Positions 34,473 to 43,581 of a DNA stretch of 64,000 nucleotides are shown here, piece by piece; the stretch's first letter is position 1; every line of letters starts with the position of its first letter. Under the pieces are notes generated by a model. The model was not told where the DNA came from, made no database searches, and saw only the letters and a list, made by a program, of their open reading frames with translations. The stretch is from Astragalus membranaceus. Taxonomy: Eukaryota > Streptophyta > Magnoliopsida > Fabales > Fabaceae. The DNA lies in the NCBI GenBank assembly GCA_039519185.1, contig CM076849.1, positions 68,752,784 to 68,816,783 on the forward strand, in the 5' to 3' direction. The translations under genes were made by a program, and so were the position numbers.

Positions 34473-34726
34473 TCATTTTTTACATTGGCTATAACTGTTA
34501 CACCCCCTTCTTTGGAACACATTGTACAGGGCTAACCCATGCACTATCTGATATAGGGTATATGATTCCAGCATCTAGCCATTTAATGATTTCTTTCTTT
34601 ACAACCTCTTTCATTATTGGATTTAGCCTTCTCTGTCCTTCTATGTAATTTTTAGAATTATCTTCTAAAATTATCCTATGCATGCATATTGAAGGGCTAA
34701 TTCCTTTTATGTCTGCCATTTGCCAG
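34473..34726 (-). pseudogene. Element E: start of reverse transcriptase, cut off by J
   Basis: A 74-codon frame (34719 downward) shows the entry to the Athila reverse transcriptase: SICMHRIILEDNSK, LNPIMKEVVKKEIIKWLDAGIIYPISDS and WVSPVQCVPKKG. After GGVTVIANVKNE the sequence reaches the J target duplication; the frame resumes left of J at 28253. At its upstream edge a base is lost in an A run (about 34730), separating it from the protease ORF. Confidence 0.9.
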
Positions 34727-34727
34727 C

Positions 34728-35948
34728 CTATTGCTTTTTATGCTTTCTTAAGGTACAAATGAGATCATGCTCTTGCTCTATTGATAAGTCAGAGGCAATG
34801 ATCACTGGAAGTGTATCATCTTCCCCTAAGAAAGCATATTTCAAATGTTTGGGCAGCTCTTTCAATTCTATTTTTGGAGGTTGTTCAATTGAGGGTAAAT
34901 TCTTTTTAAGGTTAGGGTCTTCTAAATTAAGAGATTCAAAAGTTCTAGACCATACCTTTTGTGTTGGTTCTTCTCTTGGCAGAATGTCCTTTTCCAGAAT
35001 TTCTTCTTCAGGCAGTGCATCTGCATCAGATACAAGTGCACTGGCAAGGTGATCATACTGCTTATGGAACTGCTTCTGCACTAAATGGTCAAGAGAATTG
35101 ATAGTCGAACACTCTTCAATCTCCTCTGCAGGATACTTTAGGGCATTCATCACATTGAATTTCACCTCTTGATCATTTACTCTCATGGTTAGTTCCCCTT
35201 TTTGCACATCAACCAGTGCTTTCCCAGTTGCTAAGAATGGTCTTCCAAGAATAACTGGCACTTCTTCATCCGCAACAAAATCAAGAATAACAAAATCTGT
35301 AGGGAATATAAATTTGTCAACCTTTACCAAAATATCTTCAATAATTCCCTCTGGGTAAGCTATTGATCTGTCTGCCAGTGATAGTGTTACAGTGGTAGGC
35401 TTAGCAATTCCAATCCCTAGCTTTGTAAGGATAGATTTAGGCATCAAGTTTATGCTTGCACCTAAATCACACAATGCACGACCAGTATAGAATTTGCCTA
35501 TGGAAAATGGAATTGTAAAACTAGCAAGGTCTTTCAATTTTCTTGGAGTTTTGTTTTGCAAAATCAAACTACATTCTTTGGACATAACAACTGTTTCAAA
35601 ATCCCCTAATCTTTTTCTTTTTGAAAGCACATCTTTCATAAATTTAGCATAATTAGGAATTTGCTGAAGTGCTTCAATTAAAGGAACATTGATATGCAAT
35701 TGTTTTAAAACATCTAAAAACTTACTGAATTGCTTCTCCTCATGTGCCTTTTTTAACCTTTGAGGAAAAGGAGGAGGAGAGTATTCAGGGACTAACCTTG
35801 GAGTTGGAACTTCATGAGATGCAGATGCATCATGTGCTTCTGCATCTTGAGTATTTTTTTCATTTTTATTTTTTTCTCCCTTACCTGTACCTTCAATCTC
35901 TTGTGGTTCTGAAAGATCTTTTCCATTCCTTAAAGAAATGGCCTTCAT
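34728..35948 (-). CDS. Element E: Athila aspartic-protease region ORF (406 codons)
   Basis: The open frame runs from 35948 (MKAISLRNGKDLSEPQ) to a premature stop at 34728. Residues about 165-175 give the protease active site as CDLGASINLMP, with DLGA in place of DTGA, a form I recall as usual in Athila. The flap and C-lobe follow (VPVILGRPFLATGKALVDVQKGELTMRV). N-terminal to it is a conserved linker (PPPFPQRLKKAHEEKQFSKF, LDVLKQLHINVPLIEALQQIPNYAKFMKD). Two short-motif copies are embedded as coding sequence (SDADALPEE; EAHDASASHE). It was originally part of a gag-pol polyprotein; the stop follows a one-base loss, so fusion to reverse transcriptase is broken. The upstream gag is in pieces. Confidence 0.85.
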   Translation of the reverse strand: MKAISLRNGKDLSEPQEIEGTGKGEKNKNEKNTQDAEAHDASASHEVPTPRLVPEYSPPPFPQRLKKAHEEKQFSKFLDVLKQLHINVPLIEALQQIPNYAKFMKDVLSKRKRLGDFETVVMSKECSLILQNKTPRKLKDLASFTIPFSIGKFYTGRALCDLGASINLMPKSILTKLGIGIAKPTTVTLSLADRSIAYPEGIIEDILVKVDKFIFPTDFVILDFVADEEVPVILGRPFLATGKALVDVQKGELTMRVNDQEVKFNVMNALKYPAEEIEECSTINSLDHLVQKQFHKQYDHLASALVSDADALPEEEILEKDILPREEPTQKVWSRTFESLNLEDPNLKKNLPSIEQPPKIELKELPKHLKYAFLGEDDTLPVIIASDLSIEQEHDLICTLRKHKKQ

Positions 35949-35999
35949 TTGTTCCTTACCTGGCCTGTGGGATGTGGTGGCTTCTGTATTTGATGGTAG

Positions 36000-37409
36000 T
36001 GTACCTGTTGGTCTTTGATAGAGCTATAGCCAATTGTCCCACTTGATTCTCCAAATTCTTTATAGATGCATCTTGTGCTTGCCTAGCTGTTCTCGGTTCA
36101 CTAATGAAGGATTTTAGCAAGGCTTCTTAGGAGTTATCATTGGCAGGTGTTTGTTGTCTTTGGTAATTCTGAGATTGGAATCCTAGTGGTGTGGCTGGTG
36201 CAGATGCACTTGGTGCAGGTGCACCAGTATTGTTATTGTTCCACCTAAAGTTTGGGTGGTTCTTCCAACCAGCATTATAGGTGTTTGAGTAAGGTTGTTA
36301 TTCCTATTATATCCTACAAAATTGACAGAAACAGGGTTGCTAGGACACTCTTCGTACAAATGGCCTCCTCCACAATACACACAACTTGTATCACCTGTGG
36401 GGGCTTGTTATATGGCTGCTGCAGTGTTTTCTATTGGTGCAGCTGCACTAGGTGCATCTGCACTGGTTGAAGTGAAGTTTTTAAACATGTTTGTCAGTGA
36501 GGCTAACTGAGTAGATATGGCTGATACATCACTAATTTCATGTACCCCTGATGGTCTCTTATGGGCACTCACCCTCTTAGTAGGCCAACTAGAGCTGTTT
36601 GTTGCAATTCTATCAATCAATTCACATGCTCCATTATAAGACAAGTTTAATAACACACCCCCCATATGATGCATCAAGCATTATTCTGGTTTGGGGTTCT
36701 AAACCATTATAAAAATTTTCTATTTGAATAATGACAGGCAGACCATGATGTGGACATTTTCTCAAAAGCTCTTTCCATCTTTCCCATGCTTCAAACAATG
36801 ATTCAAATTCTTTTTTACTAAAAGATGTAATATCATTTCTCATTCTGGCATTTTTGATGGGTGGAAAATATTTTGCTAAAAACTTTTCAGTCATTTCATT
36901 CCATGTGGAAATAGCTTAAGTCTAAATGCATCTTCACTGACACCGGGAAGGATAAAGTTACTACATACTTCTAAAAACTGTTTTAAATGCTCATGGGGAT
37001 CCTCATGAAGAGATCCACCAAATTGACCAATTGTTTGTTGCATTTGGAACACCATGGGTTTAAATTAAAAATGCACAACATCAATATGAGGTCTTGCTAT
37101 ACTTGTTTGCATATTTTGATGATTAAACATAGCATAATCCCTCATGGGTCTATTTCTATCATTAATCATACCTATTGGGCCCATGTTGATGAATTGATTT
37201 GTGTGATCATGTTCAGGTTCATGATGTGAGCCTGGACCACCTCTGATTGATCCTCCACTTGAATCTGGTCTAGATCTCTCTTCTTCACTTTGTTGAGACA
37301 TTGTGATTCTGCAGCTTTGTAATCTTTGCTTTCGGAGTCTCAGCAACTTTCTAAACCTTCTCTCTATCTCAAGATCTAATTCAAATTCTGGTGTTCTGAC
37401 CCTGCGCAT
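36000..37409 (-). pseudogene. Element E: Athila gag (frameshifted)
   Basis: From 37409 (MRRVRTPEFELDLEIERRF) the frame reaches a stop at 37065. The gag core lies in other frames down to 36634: EKFLAKYFPPIKNARMRND, EFESLFEAWERWKELLRKCPHHGL and IENFYNGLEPQTRIMLDASYGG. Farther on, ELIDRIATNSSSWPTKR (about 36600-36550) continues in the first frame. A single zinc knuckle follows (CVYCGGGHLYEECPSN, about 36390-36340), then an Asn/Pro-rich stretch. Three clusters of the short motif are translated as Ala-rich inserts (SADAPSAAAP near 36450; APAPSASAPA near 36210). Gag would build the Athila particle; at least two frameshifts inactivate it. Confidence 0.85.
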
Positions 37410-37508
37410 ATGCTAGTGCATCTGCACCTAATGCTTCTGCACAGAAAACAAAATACCAGAGTACTAAAACACTAATTTATAAATCTAAACAACAAAAATT
37501 AATGGCAA

Positions 37509-37526
37509 TCCCCGGCAACGGTGCCA
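37509..37526 (-). promoter_or_regulatory. Primer-binding site of element E
   Basis: TCCCCGGCAACGGTGCCA on the plus strand reads TGGCACCGTTGCCGGGGA on the minus strand. It differs by one base from the tRNA-Asp-type site typical of Athila elements and lies 6 bases from the LTR end. Confidence 0.9.
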
Positions 37527-37532
37527 AAAACT

Positions 37533-39123
37533 TGGTGTGTGAAAAATATGTGCAAGTATACACAGTCACAAACAAGTAATATAGTGATGAGAAAGGTCGA
37601 ACCCACAGGGATTGATTAAACTTTTGTATGTTTAGAAAGCATATAAATTAGTGCAGCTACACTACTCATAATTTTGGGTGTTAAATGTTTATGAAAACAG
37701 AATGTAAATGTGCAAGAAAATATGGAGGAAATCAGTTGAGAATGATAGTTGAGAATGATAGTTGAGATGTCTTCACTAAATAAATCACTTTCAAGAGTAT
37801 TGTGTTTTCTGTGGTGCAGATGCACTTGAGTGCAGTTGCACCAGTATGTGCCTTTCAGCTACTTTCTTCAGAGTTTCGTTACAAGCTCTTAAAACCTTGT
37901 CTTTGAGTAAAGAGAGAAGTTGTCAATTCCTTTCTTGCCTTCTTACAATTCTTGTCTAAGTTGCTAAATAAGTACACTCCTGCCTTTTAAGTACCCACTG
38001 CATTTCCCGAAGGACTATGTTATCCTATGTCTAGGACTTAACATGGTTTTAACAAAGTTTTCTTTATTAAACAAGTTAACAAAGCCTTCATTAAAACACT
38101 CACCCTTATTAGTTCTTGATTTCTAGTTATAAACCATGTCTGTGAATTTAACTCTACTCATTTTAAGTGATCAACTTTAAAATAAGATGGATGTAGTATA
38201 ACACAAGAACCAAAAATGCATACACCACTTTGAAAACACAATAACTTACTCAAAAGCTCATTATAAAGTTAGAACATCTCAACCAAAGAGGTTTAGCTTA
38301 TAATATGCATTGCAAGGCAAAAATAGATGAAATAAAACATGTTGATATAATGGAAAGTACAAGAGATATCAATAGGATAGTGAAAGAAGGAGTTGTCAAT
38401 TCCTTCCTTACCTTCTTGCCAACTAACTACTAACTTAAAACTATAAAACGAAATAAAATACAAGAAAGTAAACTATCTTATTGTATATGAAATGGATTGC
38501 AAATTAGATTGTTTGCAAGTGAGAAGTGGATGCCTTTATATAGCCTTGGAGCTTTCCTTCAAGTGAGAGTTTCCTTGGAGATCAAGTTAACCTAGAGGGG
38601 TTAACCATGGTTACTTTTCAGAACATGTTTGTTGGGAATTGAATCCAACACTCCACCTTAAAGAGAGGTCCAATCGTGGAGGGCCATGTGTCCTTTATGA
38701 ATGACTCTTCATAATGGTCATCTATTGTAGGCGCCTCCTTTCGCAAGTGGGCATGTGCCTCCATGTGACTTGTGACTAAGCATGATATCATAGAGGTGTT
38801 TATGCATTGGTATGAATTGAGGTGTTTCCAATGTGGGGTTATCCGTATTGGTGCAGAAAGGTGCAAATGCACTGTGGAAATGCTTCTAGTGCAGATGCAC
38901 TGTGTTTTTCCTGGTGCAGAAGCATCAACTGCAGATGCACTGAACAAACATATCAAACATACCAATATACATACAAAACGCTTAAATCATTGCATAACCC
39001 ACTTTGAAACTTAGAATGTTGTTATCTTACTCATACTACTATATTTAACACATATTACATTTGATTTAAAGCAATTAGTTATGTTTAGATGCATAAATAA
39101 CTCTATATAAAATATAGTTATCA
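37533..39123 (-). mobile_element. Element E: 5' LTR (1591 bp)
   Basis: On the minus strand it starts TGATAACTATATTTTATATAG at 39123 and ends CACACACCA at 37533. It holds the about 600-bp stretch missing from the 3' LTR. Motif copies occur at 37815, 37831, about 38865, 38888 and about 38912-38940. Confidence 0.92.
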
Positions 39124-39655
39124 CCACTCCAGGGAGAGGACTCCTTTTCAAGAGAGGTGGAAAGTTAACTATAGAGGCATACACTGATGCAGATTATGCA
39201 GGTTCAGTGAGTGATAGAAGATCCACCTCAGGCTATTGCACATTTTTATGTGGAAACCTTGTTACATGGAGAAGTAAAACAAAACGTGGTGGCTCGATCA
39301 AGCGCCGAGGCAGAATTTCGAGCTTTGGCTCAATGAATCTGTGAATTACTGTGGATGAAGATCATACTGAATGATTTGCAAATACAATGTGAAGGGCCTA
39401 TGAAGTTGTTTTGTGACAATAAGTCAGCAATCAGTATTGCCCATAATCCTGTTCAGCATGACAGGACCAAACACATAGAGATAGACCGCCACTTCATCAA
39501 AGAGAAACTAGATAGCGGTTTAATAGCTACATCCTACATTTCTTCCGGACATCAACTGGCAGATGTGTTAACAAAGGGTCTGCCAACGGAACATTTCAAC
39601 CAACTTACTTACAAGCTGGGAATGATATATATCCATTCACCAGCTTGAGGGGGAG
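39124..39655 (+). pseudogene. Element D: end of Ty1/copia RNase H
   Basis: After the second CCACT copy the copia frame resumes (PGRGLLFKRGGKLTIEAYTDADYAGSV, with catalytic Asp residues in TDADYAGS). A base change or shift near 39285 scrambles the SSAEAEF motif, which is visible in another frame. The tail is open from 39355: KLFCDNKSAISIAHNP, KHIEIDRHFIKEKL, HQLADVLTKGLP. It ends at a TGA just before a polypurine tract (CTTGAGGGGGAG). Confidence 0.93.
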
Positions 39656-39838
39656 TGTTGTAAATAGTAATTAGGGCATCATTGTAATTGTAATCATATG
39701 GCCCATTTATAAGGCCCGCTAGGGTTAGTCTTAAAATAGCCTATCTATATATATCATTTAGCACTTGTATTCAAAAACACAATTGAAATATTATTCACTT
39801 ATATTTTTCTACATGTTGGAATTTCTTATTACTCAACA
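39656..39838 (+). mobile_element. Element D: short 3' LTR
   Basis: It starts TGTTGTAAATAG directly after the polypurine tract. The most likely end is CTCAACA at 39838, giving TGTTG...CAACA inverted ends and 183 bp; an alternative end is CTACA at 39813. A TATA-rich run (TATCTATATATATC) lies near 39740. The matching 5' LTR is absent, so neither end nor target duplication can be confirmed. Confidence 0.75.
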
Positions 39839-40035
39839 TAGAAAATAAATCAAATCTCAAAGCATGGACACCTAAGAGAGGTTTTTAAAGGGTTTATTTA
39901 CTTTAGAAATTTAGGAGAGAAGCTGGAATTGCCAATATTGCTTTGGTTCCTATCTAGCTCCTAAATAAGAACCCTAACTTCTACCAACCAATCATCCTTC
40001 CATAGCAATCATTATTCCATTTTCCTTCTTCTCTT

Positions 40036-41480
40036 GGGCATTAAAAAACAACCTGCATGGTATTGGTAGTGTTCTATACATTTTAAATTCTTAAAGAATC
40101 CACATTGTGCCTTTACAAACAACCAGTGTGGTATTTTAAGCGTGTTAAAGTTTATTTACATCGAAACTACTGCAGCAATCGTCTTCTTAAAATTGGCGTC
40201 GACTTTCAGGCGTGTAGCGCACTAAAACGAGATATAACAATTTGTTTACAAAACTATAATATTCAATATAACACATGAGTTTTTTAAGGATTCATTTAGA
40301 AAAATTTAGTTTACTTTCAAGATGTTCATATACAACAAAATCAAGCTTTATATAATTAGTTTAACAAACTAAAAAATTTTTAAATCTAAGATTCTGATTG
40401 TGATCCGGTTACTGATGTCACTCTACATTGGAATGATGATGAGTAATCCGGACATATTCTTCAATTTTCCAATGTTATCTGTTAATTGAAAATGTCACCT
40501 TAAACGTAGTGAGTTATAACACTTAGTAACATAAAATATAAAATAAACAGTTAATGTTGTTTCCAGTCATATATGTGTGTGCAAGATATGCAAAATCCTT
40601 TCCGAAGCTACATAATAGGAGACATTTTTGTATTCCGAAAAAGTTTTGAAGAAAAAATTTTGCGTACAATCACAGGGTCGCCGATTTTTGTCAGGTGTGC
40701 CCTCACATGCTCTGGGTCAAACATGCAAATCACTTTGGTATTTGTTGAAGCTAAGTCGTTTATCAACACCTTTGAATTATCATACAATTTATCATAGAAT
40801 TTCTTAAGTAATATAGTTTAAGAACATCCCTAGTCTTTTACAACTCATACATACATGTATAGCATGAAGGCACATAGATTACTTACTCTACAGTGCAAAA
40901 TATTTCAGTAGCAATACACAATATATGGCTCTTAATTCCAACAAACTAAACATGATTTTAGGAAATTCTAAAATAAATCCTAGAAAAAAATAAAGGCAAA
41001 TTCTTAAGTACCCTTGTCAATTAGTTGGGTACTGCACCTCCAAGACAAAATGTGATGTTTTTTTTTTGACCAAGTGGAAACCTGGTGATTTTTTTTTTGA
41101 CCAACTGGAAAATGCACCCACAACACATGTTGGGTGCAGCACCCAAATTTAGGTTACGGGTACATTATTTCTCACAAAAAATAAACCATTTCTTCAATAA
41201 CCGCATCCACATATCTCAAAACTGAAATTCTCAAATAAAAATTAAACCTAAGAGGGTTTTAAGGGTCACTTCTATTATATTTATGAAGGCAAGGTTGTTG
41301 AAATCGTGTTTTAACTCGTCAACTCGGACGATTCCACGAGTTTACATAAGCTTTTCTTGTTATCTCGATGTCTGACTTCTTTTCCATTGAAATCGGACTC
41401 TGTTGCGATTCCAAGGCGGTGAACTCACGTTCTAACTCGTTGAACTCGTATATATCTAGCACTCTGTTTGAATGCCCAAA
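40036..41480. repeat. Dispersed repeat R1, copy 2 (most complete)
   Basis: It matches copy 1 (17079-18058) over its first about 900 bp and copy 3 (50530-52600) over its last about 950 bp. It includes CTAAACATGATTTT, GTTGGGTACTGCACCT and the GTGAACTCACGTTCTA region near 41420. It lacks the foldback element L found in copy 3, so the join at about 40985-41000 (AAAAAAATAAAGGC) is the empty site. Sequence 39839-40035 before it is unassigned. Confidence 0.8.
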
Positions 41481-42004
41481 GAAATAGAAAAGAGGCTACA
41501 AATAAGAAAGACAAATAGAAGAGAAGTTCTGGACTGTTTGGATGAATATATTTAGCGAAGTAAGAAATACTAAAAGTTCTTTTCTATTCTTTGAATGAGT
41601 AGAAAAATGTATTTGAAGATAGAAAAAACACAATAGGGAGGGGGGGTGAGTAGATTTTTCTAAGTAAATTTTTTTTCATAAATCTTGTTATCTAAAACGT
41701 TTGCAATCAAATAATAACGTAAATGAAGAAAAGAAAGTAAATGACACAAGAGATTTATACTGGTTCACCACCACCTGACAGCTACCTCCAGTCCATTCAA
41801 AACCTTTTGAAGAATTTCCACTAAAAACCTTTTTAGCAATACAACCCCAAGACTCTAATCCACCAACCTAGCTAAACTTCGAGCTTCTTAGACAAGTGAC
41901 CTCAAGCCTCTAAGGAATCAAAGTCAACATCAAGCAAGACTCTGACCAAAACTCGCATTTCTCAGGATTAGCAAATAGACCTTTAGCTTTAAGGGAGGCA
42001 TCCT
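41481..42004. repeat. Left flank of element F, duplicated at 49471-49889
   Basis: From 41586 to 42004 this is collinear with 49471-49889 without indels; I see one substitution (near 41721/49606). It contains an LTR-like scrap (minus strand GAACCAGTATAAATC, near 41762) and, at its right end, a piece of reverse transcriptase on the minus strand (LFANPEKCEFWSESCL). F is inserted directly after GAGGCATCCT. 41481-41585 has no match that I see. Confidence 0.85.
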
Positions 42005-43581
42005 TGTAGCGACCGAAAAATCCGGGTGAGGATCTCTCGAAGGTTCAAAAATGAAGCCGCCACCAAAGTTTAGTTTAAGGGCAAATATTGGAAAATCCCT
42101 TTTGGAATGGATAAGGGTCCTTGAGACCAGATTAGGGTTCGGGAGTCTGTTATGCGTGGGGAAGGTATTAGCACCCCACGACATCCTTCCTAAGGAAGGT
42201 TACCTGCTAATTAGTTGTAGAAGTGAAAGTTAATTTTGAAAACATTTATTTTTACCCTTTTATTGTGAATTAAAAAGAAGAAAATGATATTTTATTTGAG
42301 AAAATGATTATTTAGGAGAAGACTGAAAAAGGTTTTTTATTAGTGCAATTGACAGAGGTCGGCCGCCCTCTGCTCCTACGTATCTCTTGGTAGAGAATCA
42401 AATCACACGTAGTTCTTAGTAGAAAACTTTGTTTGTTGGTGTATTATATTTAGGGATTTTAGGACTCCTGAGTGATCAGTTCATTTGTCCTAAAATGATG
42501 ACTAATCTGACTGTATAGTTGGCTTAGTCCCCTAATTTGTTAAAATGGAGTTTTTTGAAGTTTGGAAGATAGTTTGATGTATGGTGGTTTGATTTTATTT
42601 GAATAGGGGTTTTAGGACTCTTAATCCGTACGGTCCATTCGTCCTAGAACGCTGACTAACCCGGCCGTACGGCCGACTTAATCCCCTATTTTGAAAATTT
42701 GATTTGTGGGAAGAAACGTGTTTGTGTTTATTTTAATTTAGAAATTTGTTTGTTTTAAATAGGGATTTTAGGCCATGATCCGTAACGGTTCATTAGTGAC
42801 CTAAAAAGCAGACTAACCCGACTGTACAGTCGACTTAGTCCCCTATTTTGTTCTTGAAAATATTTCTTTATTTATGAGAGGAAAAGGAATATTTTGTTTT
42901 TGTTTTGAATATGAACGAAAAGTTAACAAAAAAGAAAAAAATGAAAAGTGCAACTAGTGAAAAATATTTATCATGAATATTTAAAAATAAACTAATTAAA
43001 AGAAAAATAAAAATAAAAAAGGGAGGGGGAGAGAGAGAGAGCGAGAGCTTCGCTAGGAGAGGGAGAGAATGTGTTCAGTGTTCTTGTTGAATCACTGCGG
43101 TGTGCTTTTCACTGTGGACAGGGCCTCCTTTTATAGGTGAAGGGTTAGGTGAAGAGACTTGCTGGACAAGTTAACTTGTTGGGCAAGTCGACTTGTTGGG
43201 CAAGCAGCTTGTTGGGCTGAAGGTTAATGCTACTGACACCCCCTTTTTGTTATTTTCGTTCTTTTCTATTTTTTTTGGATTATTCTTATTTTTGTATTTT
43301 TGGGCTTTTTGTATTATTTGGACACTTTATTGTAATATATATATATTTTTTATTTTCTGATTTTATTTCATTATTATTTTTATGGCTTTTTTATCAAAAG
43401 GACTAAATTAAGTCCAAAATACCGAACATAGGCCCATTTACTAAGAATTGGCCCAATTAGACAAACCGGTCTAAATTAAAACAAGACAGCGCTCGAAATG
43501 TCGTTCTCGTAATGATATGGACTTGTGACACGGGGGCTAAAACAATTGCGATAAATGATCGGACAAAATTTGGGTATAACA
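42005..43581 (-). mobile_element. Element F: 3' LTR (1577 bp, Ogre-like)
   Basis: On the minus strand it starts TGTTATACCCAAATTTTG at 43581, after polypurine tract AAAGAGGGGCAGC, and ends TTTTTCGGTCGCTACA at 42005. A TATA box (CTATAAAAG, minus, 43128-43136) precedes a leader. Three related units lie at about 42450-42850. The family matches the LTR of H at 60838 onwards. The 84-codon frame at 41930-42184 is LTR sequence, not a gene. Confidence 0.9.
42450..42850 (-). repeat. Three stem-loop units in the F LTR
   Basis: Units at about 42460-42545, 42605-42695 and 42765-42855 each contain TTTTAGGAC or TTTTAGGCC, a centre like CCGTACGG, a pairing arm such as GTCCTAAAA, and then CTGACTAACCCG with CCGACTTAATCCCCTA. 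The same three units occur in the other F LTR (48648-49040) and inverted in H (63196-63600). Confidence 0.85.

Larger units (their letters stand above)
20439..39123 (-). mobile_element. Element E: Athila-type Ty3/gypsy retrotransposon (18.7 kb including nested J and K)
   Basis: Both ends are TG...CA with a 5-bp duplication CCACT. On the minus strand the order is 5' LTR (39123-37533), tRNA-Asp-type primer site, gag, protease, reverse transcriptase, RNase H, integrase, a third ORF, polypurine tract, and 3' LTR (21430-20439). Removing the nested J leaves about 12.5 kb, a normal Athila size. All coding parts carry at least one stop or frameshift. A short near-palindromic motif (AGTGCA-NN-TGCACT) is scattered through the whole element. 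Confidence 0.93.

Noticed and set aside
41930..42184. 84-codon frame, also at 48121-48372
   Set aside because: Ogre-like LTR end sequence; the two versions differ outside the LTR border, so it is not a conserved protein.
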